The position numbers and the translations under genes were made by a program. Shown one piece after another: positions 11,292 to 22,649 of a DNA stretch of 64,000 nt. Origin of the DNA: Acanthamoeba sp. SK_2022b (Eukaryota; Discosea; Longamoebia; Acanthamoebidae); contig JANDJZ010000023.1 of assembly GCA_027943245.1 (NCBI GenBank), positions 1 through 64,000 on the forward strand. Direction: 5' to 3'. The notes beneath the pieces were generated by a model. It was not told the origin of the DNA. It saw only the letters and a list, made by a program, of their open reading frames with translations, and ran no database searches. The first letter of the stretch is position 1; every line of letters starts with the position of its first letter.

Positions 11292-14200
11292 ATGTCGGAG
11301 TGGCAAACGGCAGCGCAGCGCCTCGATTCCTATTCTCTCAGTTTGGTGCGTCGCGTTCCTTTGGTTCAGTTACGTTTTTTAAAAAATTAAAAAAAAGATT
11401 TATCATCGCGTTTATAGGATTTATTGACGGCCACAAGGCCCCTCTTTTTCTAACCAAAAAATAAAACCAAACCAGGCGTTAAGCCAACAGAACTTCGAGG
11501 CTGCACAACGCGAGGGACAACGGTTCGAGAACGAGTTCGGCATGTTCCAAACCCGCTTCGGCCACCTGCAGGACTCAGAACCGGCTGTGGGCAAGTTCAT
11601 GCAGGAATGTAACAACATGCTGCTCAAGTACCATGCCGAGATGCCCGCGCTCGAGCGCCAGCACGAAGCCACCACAGCTATCTCCAGCTTTCGCTCCGAT
11701 AACGTCCTGCACAACATCCAGCGGGTATTCTATCTCCACCACTGCCCACCGAGCGTTACGGAGCTTAATCCTTCGTTCTTTGATCGCTTTCGTTCTTTTT
11801 TGACCAGGCGATCAGCCAAAAGCTCGAGGCCGATATGACGCGTTACGGCGAAGGTTTTGTCGCCAAGGCCGAGGAGTTCCTCTTCGCCTACAGTTTGTAC
11901 GAGGATATCCCCCAAATGGCCACCTTCATCAGGGAGGTCAAGCAAACCGTCGCTTCGTTCCACAGGTATGGTGACCTTCCCATGAGTTGTGAACCCTTCG
12001 GACGGTGAGATTCAAACTCTTCTCCCTCCCCCCAAAGCGTCTACCCGCAAGTACTTCACGAGTCTGAAGTGCGCAAAGCGGTCAGCAACATCAAATCTGC
12101 TAACCACATGCACTTCCTCAGCATGGTACGTTACCACACTTGCCGCTCCCTGGCAATTGATAATGCGCGTACTGAGGCGCCTCGCGACTTCCCAGGGTCT
12201 CAACCAAAACCAATCCGACGAGATCTACTCCCATGGCCCAGCCTTTGAGCAGCAGGTCGACCAGTTTGTGGCCACCTACGCCGACTCCCCTTCCCGAGAC
12301 GCTCAAGACTTCATCACCCAAGCACAGGCACTTCCTTTTTTTTTTTTTTTTTTTTTTTTTTGATTGATTTTTTAATGGAGATGTTTAACGGCGGACGCTG
12401 GTGTATCCCTTACACACGCATAGGCTCTGCTCCAGCGCTACCGCACCGAAGGTCCGCTCATTCGCCACGCACATCTCGTCCAGAAGGAGATCAGCAACTT
12501 TAAGGGAGAAAATCACATGTTCAACCTCCAGATGGTACGCCTGCGCTTGCAGCCAGTCTTCGGTCCTCCCATCTGACGCCTACCTTGCCTCTCTTCTTTT
12601 TTTCTTTTAACCAAACCAGGCGCTCAACCAAAGGAACAGCGAGAGGGTCCTCGACTATGGTCCCAAATTTGAAGCACAGCTCGATGAGTTCCTGTCATTG
12701 TACGGATTCGACGAGAAGGCTCGGATATTCGTTGGCGAATGCAAGGTAGCCGCTCCCTCTCAGAGTTGAGAGTGTGGCACTTGTCTCCAACACGTGTGGC
12801 GCAGGCCCTGCTCGACAGGTACCACAAAGAGGGCCCGGCCATCACGTGGGAGGAAGAGGTCCGGCGGACCATCTCTGAGTTACGCAGCAAAAACAACATC
12901 CACAACCTCAGCATGGTATGTGTTGTGCTGGTGCCCCCCCCCCTCGAGGCCGCTTCGCTAGAAGTTTATCGCCTTCGCTATTTTCGAACATTGCTTTCTG
13001 GGCGCAGGGCCTGAACCAAAAGAATGCCGAGCTGGTGAAGATTCACGGGCCAATGGTGGAGGAGCAGCTGTCCCATCTAATCGCCACCTGCGGCAAAAAT
13101 CCAACGAAGGAATACAACTCGACGTTGAAGGAGTGGACCGTACGTCGCCCACTGGTTGCCCTGCTTTGTTGCGATTTGCTGGCATTATTGACACGCGGCC
13201 TGCGTAGGATCTCGTGGCGCGCTACAAGACAGTGGGGCCGGACATCATTCATGAAACTGAAACCAAGGAGGCTATCAGCAGCTTCAAATCGACCAATCAC
13301 ATGCACTTCCTGAGCGTGGTACCCAACCAACTCCAGGAGCACGTCAAATGTCTTTCTTGTCAACAATATGAAATGACGCAGTCCCAACACTATTGAACAT
13401 TGGTTTTGCTCGGACATTTGATGTGCAGGCTCTCACCCAACGAAACTCGGAGCAGCTCGAGCTGCACGGCAAGCATTTCGTTGAGCAGTACCAAGATTTC
13501 ATGTCCCGCTACGAGCATGACAAGTACGCCCAGGCGTTCGTCAAGGAGATCAAGGTTGGCCATTGTTCCCCCATTCGTGACCTCTCCCTTTGTGTTCGGG
13601 ACGCGGTGCAAGCCTCATCACGGTTTCGCTTCTCCAGTCGCTGTGCGACCGCTACCACAAGGAGGGCCCAGGCATCCTTAGAGACGAAGAAGTGAGGCAG
13701 GCCATACGCACAGTCAAGAGCTCCAATCACATGCACTTCCTATCCATGGTACTCCATTCGTGCGTCGGAGATCGTGTGCCCCCCCCACTTACAGGAGAGG
13801 GGTTGGTTTCGTGTGCGCAGTATCTGCAACAACGCAATCAGGAGCAGGTGGCAACGCACGGTCCCCCGTTTGAAGAGGAGTTCAACGACTTTATCGAACG
13901 CTATGGCGAGGACAAGGCTGCGGCTCAGTTTGTGAGGGAAGGCAAAGTACGCACCAACCCCCAACCCAACCCAACCCAACCCAACCCAACCCAACCCAAC
14001 CCAACCCAACCCAACCCAACCCAACCCAACCCAACCCAACCCAACCCAACCCAACCCATCATCTCTTCGCCCCAGGCCCTCATGGAGAAGTACAAGAAGG
14101 AGGAGCCGGGAATCAAGCGAGAAGATGAGGTGCGGCAGGCCATCTCGGCGATCAGGAGCACCAACCACATGCACTTCCTGTCGATGGTAGTTCCACGCAT

Positions 14201-15869
14201 GATCTTTTATGACCGGCTTACGTGCGCGTGCTGCAGCGCTCAGTAGGATTCACCTCTCTACCTCTCAGGGCCTCACCCAGAGAAACGCTGAAGCCGTGGA
14301 GACGCACGGTCCCAAGCTGAAGGAGCTCTACGAAGACTTCATGGGACACTATGGGCGCGACTCCTCTGCGCAGACCTTCGTACGCGAGATTAAGGTGTCC
14401 CTTCCCTACATTTCCACACGCTCTTCCTTCGACCGTGCCCCCACACAGAAGCGCTGAACCTTGAAAATGGATTACGGCAGGCCCTCGTCGAGCGGTATAA
14501 TAAGGACAGCCCTACCATCGTTCGCGAAGAGGAGGTGAGGAAGGCCATCAGCGATTTCAAGAGCCACAGCGAAACGCATTTCTTGTCGATGGTGCGCGCC
14601 TGTCCTCCTGCACTGTTGCTGGTGGCCCGTCAGTGGCTGACTGATCCACTCACGATATTCGATGACAATTTTCCCGGTGTGACCTTAAGGCCTTGACCCA
14701 AAAGAATGCGCAGAAGATCGAAGAGTACGGACCACGCTTGGAGGAGCGCTTTGCAGAGTTCATGCCCCAGTATGGCGCGGAGTCGACCGCCCAGGCCTTC
14801 GTCAAGGAAACCAAAGTACTTGGCCTTTATCTCCGCCACAAGCAAACAAGCAAACAACTCACATTTTGGTCTAATTCATGATTGTTTGGGGGGCAGAGCT
14901 TGCTAGAGAAGTACAAGCGCGAGGGGCCCGCGATCATTCGACAGACTGAGGTGGAGCAGGCCATCAGAGACCTCAAGGCCAACAATGACATGCATCATCT
15001 CAGCGTGGTGCGCATCTCTCTGACCTTTGTACAAAAAGAACGAAAGCGATAGGAGCTAAAAATTGCTCCCCACCAAAACCTCTGCAGGCTCTCAACCAAA
15101 AGAACGTTGAGCGCGCTGAGGAGTGCGGGGGCCGCTTTGAAGCCCAACTGGCGGCCTTCCTGCAGCACTACAGCAACGACGCCTGCGCCAAAGCCTTCAT
15201 CACCGATGCCCAGGTACCGCTCGAGCGACACCTCTCTCTCCCGCCCGTTCCTCATCTCATCCTCACCCGATGCCGTCCCCTTTCCTTTCCTCCCCAGAAA
15301 CTGCTTTCCCGGTTCCGGGAGATGTGTCCGCCCTGTACCGCGTGCCCGTCCTCGTCAGGTCCCTCCTACCCCGCCCCGTACGCGTCGGGACCGGCCGCCT
15401 ATCCCTGCCCCGACTCGCCCTACGGAGCCCCCTGTGGGGTGCCGCCCGTGTCCAGCGCGGCTCCGCACTATCCGCTCTCGGCTCCGGCGCCCTTCCCGCA
15501 CCACGCCATCCAACAGCAGCAGAGCTACAACCCTGCGCGACCACCGGTCCCGTCGTATGGCCTGCCGTCGCTGCCAACGCAGACAGCCCCCTACTACTCG
15601 CCCCCTGTGGCGGGCCACACGGGAGATCAGCAGTTGCTCGAGTTTCCGGCGCCCATCGCTCAGCAGCAGTACGCCGACGCGTCGCACTACTTCGCCACGC
15701 CCGAGGGGCTCTTCTCGCCCAACGCGCAGCAGCATGCCTACCCCTCCCCAGCGCAGCTGACCCCGCCTACCAGTGCCTTTTACGACCAGCAACAGCCACA
15801 ACTACAGCCATTCCAACCGCCACAGCAGCAGCCGTTCCAACCGCCTCACCAACAGTCATTCCAACATCC

Positions 15870-15904
<35 letters not shown>

Positions 15905-16829
15905 CATGGAATGCTTCGCCTCAGCCCGCTACGTCGATGCCGTCTCCACCCTCCTCTGTCGGCTCGCCTGCGCCGTCTCTCGCGACTCAGCCCAACGTAG
16001 CCCCGTCGCCCGCGCCCTCCGTTGCAACTGGACCGGCGGCCAACGACGAAGGCTACTGCGAGGTGCCGGGCGCGGTGCCGGCGCCTTTCCCGGGGGCACT
16101 GGTGAAGGGCGGCAAGGAGGCCAGCCCCGAGGTCGAGAGCCAGGGCCAGGAGGAGAAACGCAAGTCCGACGAGGACAAGGCCAAGGAGAAGTTCAAAGAG
16201 ATCCGCTACGACGAGCTGCACATCATCTCCAAGATCGGCTCAGGCAGCTACGGCACGGTCTACAAGGTAGACGCTACCTACCCGTTGAGCCTGCGAGAAC
16301 GTAGCAGCAGTGGGACGGGCCTCACACGATCGTGTTATGCAAATGTGCGTGTACAACCATCAGGCGTGGTGGCGCGGAACGATAGTGGCGGTGAAGAAGC
16401 TGGATGACGGCACAGAGATGACCAACGCCATGGTGGAGCTGTTCAAAAAGGAGGCGGCCGCCATGACCCTCCTCTCGCACCACCCTTCCCTGGCCAACTT
16501 CGTGGGCGCCTGCTGGTACGCGCATCAGCCGCGGCATTCGCCATCACCATCACCTTTCCCTTCCCCTCTCATTTCGTCTTGTCGCGTGCACTCGTCGGTT
16601 TTGTGTGTTTGGTATGTGTCGTGGGCAGCGAAATGCCGAACGTGTGCGTGGTGTCACAATACTACCGGTTCGGCAGTCTGGAGAGCGTGCTGCGCGGCCC
16701 CACGCGCGCCGACCTCCCCTGGAAGGCCTTCGTCAAGATGGCCAAGGAGACTGCCGCAGGTATGTGGATCATGTTATTTCCTGGCACACTCTGTGGTCGC
16801 CAACCCGATGAGGCGCATGTGACACAACA

Positions 16830-16904
<75 letters not shown>

Positions 16905-17647
16905 ACACACACACACACCATATATAGGCATCCACCACCTGCACAAGGAGGGCATCCTCCACTCGCGTATCGCGTCGCGCAACATCCTCGTGGGGGACGG
17001 CTGCCGGGCCTACGTCAACGACTTTGCCTTCTGCCACTTCAAGCCCAAGGAGCAGGTCTACGCCCAGAGCGCCACCCAGACCTTCCTCGGTCCCGGTACG
17101 CGCCCGCTCGCTGTCCCCGCAATTATTAAATTGTTTCCATTTTTACAACTTTTTTTTATTTTATGACCGTTGATTGGGCGTTTCGTCACAGTGAGGTACA
17201 TGAGCCCGGAGGCGATGATGCACAAGTTCTCCGAGGGCAGCGATGCCTGGGCCTTTGGTACGCTTTCGCGGGGGTGAGCTGCTGGCGTACTCGATGATGA
17301 CGCGTGTGTGCACAGGCGTGCTATTGTGGGAGCTGTGGGAGAAGAGAGAGCCGTTCGAGGGCGAAGACGAGCTCACTGTTGCCTTCAAGGTGGCGCAGGA
17401 CAAACAGACTCTGCCCATACCGCCCTCGTGTCCTGAGGTGCCTACCTCCCTGTCTGCTGCCGACCTCCCTCTCCTCCTCTCTGGCTTCTTTTGCCCTGGG
17501 CGACGCTGAGCTCGTGTGATGTGGGGGATGTGATGTCGCCAGGTGGTGGCGAAGCTCATGCGGGACTGCTGGCAGGAGCGAGCGAGCCAACGACCCTCCT
17601 TCACCGCCATTTTGGACACCCTGGAGGACTACTTCGCCACGCTCTAG
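11292..17647 (+). CDS. Tandem-repeat TKL-type pseudokinase (paralogue B)
   Basis: Twenty-six exons: 11292-11345, 11476-11724, 11808-11965, 12038-12125, 12196-12327, 12424-12534, 12620-12745, 12805-12915, 13008-13139, 13208-13318, 13429-13554, 13638-13748, 13821-13946, 14076-14186, 14269-14394, 14481-14591, 14690-14815, 14897-15007, 15088-15213, 15298-16266, 16364-16515, 16629-16759, 16928-17095, 17192-17257, 17316-17437 and 17543-17647; total 1352 residues. Residues 19-790 are about ten copies of a ~79-residue helical repeat. Each has half B (about 42 residues; core LNQRNxE, HGP, FVxExK) and half A (37 residues; core RYxxEGPxI, EEVRxAI, NHMHFLSM). A Pro/Gln-rich linker with polyQ follows. The kinase fold retains GSGSYG and K1116, but HRD is HSR (1211-1213) and DFG is DFA (1231-1233): a predicted pseudokinase. 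Exon 5 ends at a GC donor. Confidence 0.9.
12336..12361. repeat. Poly-T tract inside paralogue B intron 5
   Basis: A run of about 26 T on the sense strand, just after the GC donor at 12328. It may act as an extended pyrimidine tract. Confidence 0.9.
13960..14057. repeat. (CCAAC)n pentanucleotide array in paralogue B intron 13
   Basis: About 19 uninterrupted CCAAC units occupy most of the intron between the donor at 13947 and the acceptor at 14075. Although short C-rich arrays can resemble telomeric repeats, this one is intronic and flanked by correctly phased exons. Confidence 0.93.
15780..15905 (+). repeat. Coding CAG/CAA polyglutamine stretch in paralogue B
   Basis: Mixed CAG and CAA codons encode Gln-rich blocks (QPFQPPQQQ and then an 11-Gln run) in the linker before the pseudokinase domain. 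They remain in frame with both flanks. Confidence 0.85.
16830..16918. repeat. (CA)n microsatellite in paralogue B kinase-domain intron
   Basis: A long CA run on the sense strand directly upstream of the acceptor TATATAG at 16927. Confidence 0.95.
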
Positions 17648-17815
17648 ATGTCCTTTTTGTCCAATCCAAACATGTATACTTATCCCTGCTGAACATATTG
17701 GGGCTAACGTCGTTGGCTGTCCCGTTTGAGAGTGAAGGCGTGCTGGTGCCCCATGGGCGAAGTAGCCACAGAAGAAATGGTCGCGAAATGTTGGTGATTA
17801 TTTTTATCGAAAACT

Positions 17816-19495
17816 ATGCTGGCGCCTTCAGATGACAGAGACGAGAGGTCGGGACTGACGGTGCTGGTGACCGGCGGTACTGGCTTCATCGGGTCGCATC
17901 TCTTGCGGCGGCTCGTGCAATTGGAAGATGTGTGCAAGGTCGTGGGTCTCGTGCGTGCATCTAGCAACTACTCTGCTTTTCCCCCAGGCAGGCTTCCTCA
18001 CCCCCTCCTCCTCGCTCACCCAACTTCCCCTAATGGGCCGCCGCCACACTTGCCGAGCCAGACGTCCAAGTGCGCACGGCTGCGCTTGATAGCCCCGCCT
18101 CGCTGGCGGAGGCCGTGAAAGGGGTCGACGTCGTAGTGCACCTCGCCGCCATGATGGACTTCTACCCTCAAAACGTGCCTCCCCCTTCTCCTTTCCTCAT
18201 GAGGCGACGGGAGAGGCTCATGCCAATGGGCCTGCGCCGCTACCGTGTACTACGCAGGTGGCTGCCCTGTACAAGACCAACGTAGAGGGAACCAGGAACC
18301 TCCTCACGGCCTTTGCCGAAGCGAGGAAGGGCAGGGGCACCTTCATCTACATATCAAGCACCGAGAGTAACCAGCACACCCACTTTTCCCCAACGGTGTA
18401 GCGTGTTGATCTGTTGTCTCCTCCGTTACTTGTGCAACTGTCACACTCCACACACACAACTACGTACACACACAGCACTGGGTGGTGTGGAGAAGCCGCC
18501 AGGCGACGAGCAGACCGAGCTGCGACCCGTGTACGAGTACGGGCGGAGCAAGGTCGAAGCGGAGCGGGTGGTGCGCGAAGAGTCCAAGCGCCTGGGAGTT
18601 GACCACATCATCCTACGACCCACCGGTATCCACGCGCCTCCACCACCGCCAGACACATGCTTTTCTGGACCCGATCTGACCGTGTGCCCACACACCGCGT
18701 GCGCCGTGTGCCAGGCGTGCTGGGGCCGGGCGACTTCTTCACCATCTACGAGCTGATGGAGATGATCAACTCGGGCCTGCTCTGCTTCATCCCCGGCAGC
18801 GGACAAGCCCAGCTCATGTACACCCACGTCGACGGTGCGTGTCTGTCCTGCCCCTCCCTCCCATCAACTACTCGCGAATTGCGTCATCTGACCAGCGCCG
18901 CTCGCCTGTCGTGCGTCTGCGCAGATGTCGTGCAGGGGATCGTGAGAGCGATCGCGAAGAGGGAGGAGTGCAGGGGCGAGACGTTCATTCTGTGCCCTGA
19001 CGACGGCCTCACGTACCAGCGGTGGATCGAGGTCATCAGCGAGGAGCTGGGACGGGCGAGGCCCCTCCTCCACCTGCCCTTCCCCGTGGTCAAGCTCGCC
19101 ACCGCCCTCCTGGCGCCCATCATGAACCGAGGCAAGCAGCGTACCTTCATGTACCAGGCCTCTACCGGTTCGTGCCCCCCCCCATTCATTTATCTTATTT
19201 TTATTTTATTTTATTATTAACTTTAATATTTTAATTGCACAAACAAAACAACACTGCAGTGAGCCGTATGGCGGAGGATAGGACCTATTCCAACGCCAAG
19301 GCGCGCAGGCTGCTCGGGTTCGAGCCCGCGTACGGCCTCGAGGAGGCCATCCGCCAGACCGTGCGGTACAACCTGGACAAGGGCCACCTCGCCCGCCACT
19401 ACGTGTCGCCGGTGATGCTCTACGCCGCCGTGTTCCTCCTCCTGTTCCCCGCCGTGTGGTACCTCCTCGGCCTGGTCGACCCGCACGCGCACTGA
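17816..19495 (+). CDS. Extended SDR, 3-beta-HSD/epimerase-like, C-terminal membrane anchor
   Basis: Exons 17816-17987, 18062-18174, 18258-18366, 18476-18625, 18715-18834, 18925-19167 and 19260-19495 give 380 residues. The NAD-binding motif TGGTGFIG lies near residue 20. HLAAMMDF and ISSTE match strand 4/5 of extended short-chain dehydrogenases, and the active-site pair is YGRSK. The C terminus ends in a hydrophobic segment (about residues 358-374, LYAAVFLLLFPAVWYLLGL), suggesting ER membrane attachment as in sterol 3-beta-HSD/C4-decarboxylase enzymes. Family assignment is strong; a sterol substrate is an inference from the anchor. The first intron uses a GC donor (CAG|GCAGGC). It is convergent with the next gene, with only ~120 bp between stops. 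Confidence 0.88.
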
Positions 19496-19616
19496 GTGCC
19501 ACTGGCGATGTAAAGATAAAAGATGGCGAACGATGGTTTTATGTGATGGAACGTTACAGGAGGGAGGAGAGGAGAGGAGAGGAGAGGAGGGAGAGAAGAC
19601 AGAAGGGGGGGAGAGC

Positions 19617-22142
19617 TCAGACGGTTTCGCCGTCGAGGCTGATGGAGTCGGATTGGCGGCATTCGCGCAGGAAGCGGTTCCACACCTGCGGCCACATGTC
19701 CCCGACCTCGCTCGCCTCCAGCTTTCGCCTGCAGGCGAGGACAGGTGTGAGCGGCCGAGGCGTTGGTCGTCGAGAAGAGAGGGCAGGGAACATGCTTTGG
19801 AGGGGGAGTCAGGAGGGCAGGAGGGCAGGAGGGCGGCGTACTGGCGGAGTGCGTCGGTGAGCCATTCGCAGAGGCGCATGCCGAGCTCCTCCCAGGCCGC
19901 CTTCACGCGCTCGGAGAAGCCCAGCCACTCCTGCTTCTGCCGCAGCATCTTGCGCACCGAACGCTTCACGTCCGACGTCGCCTTCTCCAAGTTGTCCTGG
20001 ACGAGTGTCATCACACAGCATGCAATGTAAGCCCTACACCACACGGAGAGGGGGGGGGCTTGTGGCGCACCAGGTGGTTGCTCTCCACAGCTCGGACGAC
20101 GCGGGTGCGGAGTCCCTTCATCTTCTCGCGGAAGGCCCTGACCAGGATGTACCACACGCTCTTCTTCTTGACCATGCCGATCACCTGCACCGGCGCAGGA
20201 AGGCGCGCGACAACGCAACCCCGAGTCAGGGCGGCGCCTTGGGGGCTCTCCAGCCAGCCAGCAGTGGAGGGCCGAGACAACCATGATTATGATGGATTAC
20301 CTTGTTGTCGGCGTTGAGGTAGTAGACGACGCTGCCCTCCGTGCCGTGGGTCTGGCGAATGGACCGGAACAGGTCGTCCTGGTCCTTGGCGTCGTGTGAT
20401 GAGATCTGCATCGTTTCGAACCCGGCCTGCGCCGCCAGTGCCACACCTGCCCGCTCACTTTAGTCCTTTTTTTCCTATTATTTGATTTAATTAATTTATA
20501 TAATTACTTATTATTTATTTATTTAAACGAAAAATAATAATTGGTGTGAGCGAGAGTGGAGTGCGGCTGCGGTACCTTCTTCGATGTCGCAGCAGAGGAG
20601 GGACACGTCGCTGGTCGAGGTGAAGGCGATGAAGCGGAACGTGGAGCGAGGGAAGGTGAAGAGCTCCACGTGCTGGTGCGTGACGTCGAGGTACTCGAAC
20701 GTGGCCGTGTAGTGCTTGGCGCTCATCTCCTCCAGGAACCCCTGGAACTTGGCCTCGCCCACTCTCCCGTTGACCTGCGTTTGGAAGAACGCCCGCGCCA
20801 GTCTAGCGCAACACACACGACACACTGGCGTAAGGGAGGAGGAAGGGCTGCAGGCCGGTGAGGACGGGGGGGGGGTACCCTTTGGCATGGCGGAACTCGG
20901 CCTCGGGGTAGAGGTCGACGTGGGCCGCCGATCCCACGATCAGGTGGACCAGCTTGCTCCCGAGCACGGGGAAGAGCTGGCCGCCGACCACCGCCACGCC
21001 CAGGTGGGCCGAGTCTCCGTTCTCCTTGGACGAATTGACGAGCCGCACCGCACGGTCGCTGCTCTCTGTTGGTTGATTGGTTGTGGTTGATTGTGGTTGG
21101 TTGGTTGGTTGGTTGGTTGGTTGGTTGGTTGGTTGGGCGAGATCCGCAAAGGAAAGGAGGGGAGAGGCTACCTGTGAAGTAGTGCTGCCAGCGCGCTCGA
21201 AGCGTGTTGGTGTCGGCCCCATCGTCCTCGTCAGAGAACTGTGTGGGGAGCAGAGAGGGCAGAGGGCTGCGTTTAGCACAAAGAGTCCCTTCAAGGAAGA
21301 GAGGATGGGGGCGGAGGTGTACCTCGGCCAGGTCGTCGTCGTCTCCGGGGCCGCCGGTGAACTTCTTCATGGCCGAGACGACGATCTGGTACTGGCACCC
21401 GCCGCGGTCGTCTTTGGTCTCCAGAATGCACAGCCCTCGCGCCACGTACTTGCTGCGCCATCCACCCGCCCGCCCAGCCACCAGCCACCAACAAAGGTGA
21501 GCCAAGCGGGCGGCGATCGCGGGCGGTGCGGCCACTCACCCCCTCCCACCCAATAAATAACGGGAGACACCGGCGCGCCAGGCGTTACCGGAGCGGAGGG
21601 AAGGCGTCGTAGACGTCGTCGTCGAGGATGCGCGGGCCTCGGCCCCTCCGCTTGGGTGGCCTGATGGAGATGTCTGCGTACGAGCGCGCGTAATCGTTTT
21701 GTTGTGTGTGAGAGAGAGAGACGAGAGTGCGCGCACGAGTGTTGGGGGGGGGGGTGCCAGTGATGTAGGCCTCGCAGGGGAGGATGCCGTCAGGGACAGG
21801 CGTGCGACGCAGCTGCGAACCGGAAGAAGAGGAAGATTAAGAGTCGAGTATGGAGAAAGCTGTGCGAGGAGGAGGAGGCGATGACGGGCGAGACGTGCCT
21901 TGAGGAAGGGGTGGCTGGCAGCCCAGCCCAGCATGTCCTTTGCCCCCATGGAGGCTGCACACAGCGTACACGGCACACCACCAAAGACGCGTGAGGCCGA
22001 GTCCAGCTGCCCACAACGCACGGTTTGGGGAGGGGGGTAGTGCACCAGGGCCTTGATTGACAAGCTGCAGTGCGCGCTTGTAGTCGAACGACACCTTGCT
22101 CTTGGACCACCTTGCCAGCACCTTTTCATGTAGGGAACTCAT
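19617..22142 (-). CDS. Predicted RNA-ligase-like nucleotidyltransferase
   Basis: Twelve exons: 22142-22052, 21954-21899, 21812-21758, 21673-21589, 21452-21323, 21238-21172, 21065-20879, 20802-20576, 20446-20301, 20184-20071, 19996-19842 and 19728-19617; total 474 residues. Motifs in ligase order: motif I KENGDSAHLGV with candidate adenylated Lys175; VLGSKLVHLIVG shortly after; FRFIAFTST as a possible motif III; EGSVVYYL (Glu336) as motif IV; and GMVKKKSVWYILVRAFREK (Lys354-356) as motif V. This order is that of T4 Rnl1-like covalent nucleotidyltransferases. The natural substrate (tRNA, mRNA or other) cannot be told. The first three introns all need GC donors, which is unusual. No kinase or phosphodiesterase domain is fused. 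Fold assignment by eye only. Confidence 0.72.
21095..21136. repeat. (TTGG)n tetranucleotide repeat in an RNA-ligase-like gene intron
   Basis: About ten TTGG units on the plus strand, read as CCAA on the sense strand. They lie in the intron between exons ending at 21172 and starting at 21065. Confidence 0.92.
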
Positions 22143-22490
22143 TGCTTCTTTTTGGAACTCTTTGCTGGCAAACGTGGGAGTGTATGGGCTCGTTTGTGTG
22201 TCTCGCTCCTTGGCCTCGGTGTGGCTTGCCGTGCGCTTCGTGCTCACAGAACGCAAGCAGAAAAAAATGAAAACTTATAAATCGGAAACCGTTCACGAAA
22301 CGGAAAGCGCCCTACCCGCGCTTGCTGCCAGTGCGCCTCAATAAATGGTGCGTGGGGGTCTCAGACTTGCATACGCCGCCGAGGTGGCCCGGGCGTGTCA
22401 CGCTAACACTTCGCGCACACCGACGCACCGACGGGCGCCCGGCGTTCGGGCCTTGCTAAGCCGAAAGATAACGAAAAAGAAAACGTTTTC
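22143..22490. promoter_or_regulatory. Promoter/leader of the RNA-ligase-like gene, left flank of transposon
   Basis: This spacer plus the 22 bp at 26611-26632 would have been the original divergent promoter between the ligase-like gene and MED8 before the transposon inserted. No conserved coding sequence seen. An AG-rich patch lies at 22460-22485. Confidence 0.5.
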
Positions 22491-22493
22491 ACT

Positions 22494-22510
22494 GGGGGAG
22501 TTGAAAATAG
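22494..22510 (+). repeat. Left terminal inverted repeat of Harbinger element
   Basis: Sequence GGGGGAGTTGAAAATAG, preceded by the ACT target-site duplication. Confidence 0.85.
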
Positions 22511-22649
22511 GCCCGCTAAATTTGGGACCCTCTCTAAGTAAGAAAAATGACCGTAGCTTTTCGCTAAGTCCACCAGCCACCAGTCATTTTTCGCCCACAC
22601 CGCCCGCCAAGTTTGGACTTAGGAAATTGACAAACGCAAACACCGGGGG

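Noticed and set aside
13960..14057. C-rich pentamers as a possible internal telomeric repeat or chromosome-fusion scar
   Set aside because: The array is a short pentamer run confined to one intron between correctly phased exons and is better explained as a microsatellite.
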